A model generated the notes under the pieces. The model had not been told where the DNA came from, did no database searches, and saw only the letters and a list, made by a program, of their open reading frames with translations. The position numbers and the translations under genes were made by a program. 5,296 nucleotides of DNA from contig JBFHKO010000176.1 in the NCBI GenBank assembly GCA_041595355.1, forward strand, positions 1-5,296, given 5' to 3'. Numbering within the stretch: the stretch's first letter is position 1; every line of letters begins with the position of its first letter. Of the stretch, positions 5,128-5,296 are shown in pieces. This stretch comes from JBFHKO01 sp041595355. Its GTDB lineage: Bacteria; Pseudomonadota; Gammaproteobacteria; Enterobacterales; Aeromonadaceae.

Positions 5128-5296
5128 TTAAAGGGTAAGAGAAGCGATGCCGGCCAGGCCGTCGGAGCGCGGATCGGTGGCCGCGTCCAGCACGCCACCG
5201 GCATCCGCCAGGATAGCGCCGGCATGGCCCATGAGTTCGTTGCAGGCCGGCACGGTTTGCAGGGCATGTCCCCCCGCCTGCAATGCGGCGACCAGC
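5128..5296 (-). CDS. C-terminus of a gamma-glutamyltransferase-family Ntn-hydrolase, possibly oxamate amidohydrolase
   Basis: Only the last 55 codons are in the window; the gene enters from the right edge and ends at TAA (5130-5128). The peptide contains NELMGHAGAIL and then GGVLDAATDPRSDGLAG, matching the typical ending of the GGT small subunit, where a conserved DPR-[SG]-DG motif closes the protein. The catalytic Thr at the start of the small subunit lies outside the window, so activity and cleavage cannot be judged. True gamma-glutamyltransferases act on glutathione in the periplasm. However, the cytoplasmic relative HpxW of the Klebsiella hpx cluster hydrolyses oxamate to oxalate and ammonia. 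Location upstream of allantoate and ureidoglycine genes, with a 29-nt gap to the transporter, favours an HpxW-type role. This is inference from context. Confidence 0.75.
   Translation of the reverse strand, partial: LVAALQAGGHALQTVPACNELMGHAGAILADAGGVLDAATDPRSDGLAGIASLTL

Noticed and set aside
4218..5267. 349-codon minus-strand open frame overlapping the transporter and GGT genes in another frame
   Set aside because: It overlaps two genes supported by conserved motifs and is Gly/Ala/Arg/His-rich shadow sequence.

Overview
The window reads as a high-GC proteobacterial chromosome, most likely a gammaproteobacterium. Evidence is the GC-rich codon use, Shine-Dalgarno-led compact genes and a bacterial RIO1-type kinase of the kind annotated in Pseudomonas. 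Genus cannot be assigned from the sequence alone. All five genes I support lie on the minus strand, so transcription runs from high to low coordinates. The long plus-strand reading frames are shadows of these genes.

Positions 5296 to 1776 hold a tightly packed run of four genes that looks like a purine-ureide (allantoate) catabolic operon. In order of transcription these are: the C-terminal end of a gamma-glutamyltransferase-family Ntn-hydrolase (5128-5296, entering from outside the window; possibly an HpxW-type oxamate amidohydrolase), a TauE/SafE-family membrane transporter (4280-5098, GTG start), a PLP-dependent aminotransferase of the alanine/ureidoglycine-glyoxylate type (3028-4269, PucG/HpxJ-like), and an M20-family allantoate amidohydrolase/N-carbamoyl amino acid hydrolase (1776-3026, AllC/HpxK-like). 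The gaps are 29, 10 and 1 nt, consistent with one transcript and translational coupling. A coherent pathway would be allantoate to ureidoglycine (M20 enzyme), then ureidoglycine plus glyoxylate to oxalurate plus glycine (aminotransferase), then, after an oxalurate carbamoyltransferase that is not in the window, oxamate to oxalate (GGT-family enzyme). The TauE/SafE protein would move an anionic intermediate or end product. The transporter's role and the exact substrates are inferences.

After a 108-nt gap with a plausible sigma70 promoter comes a RIO1-family atypical serine/threonine kinase (810-1667), apparently its own transcription unit. A 304-nt non-coding stretch (506-809) follows. It holds a perfect 9-bp inverted repeat, a short tandem repeat, a weak terminator-like hairpin and a candidate promoter.

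The left edge (505 down to 1, running off the window) encodes a secreted or envelope glycine-zipper protein. It has a signal peptide, a 48-residue internal duplication of Gly-zipper sequence and a strikingly His/Lys-rich tail encoded by a hexanucleotide repeat. This gene runs off the edge without a stop codon. I found no CRISPR array, insertion sequence, tRNA or rRNA.
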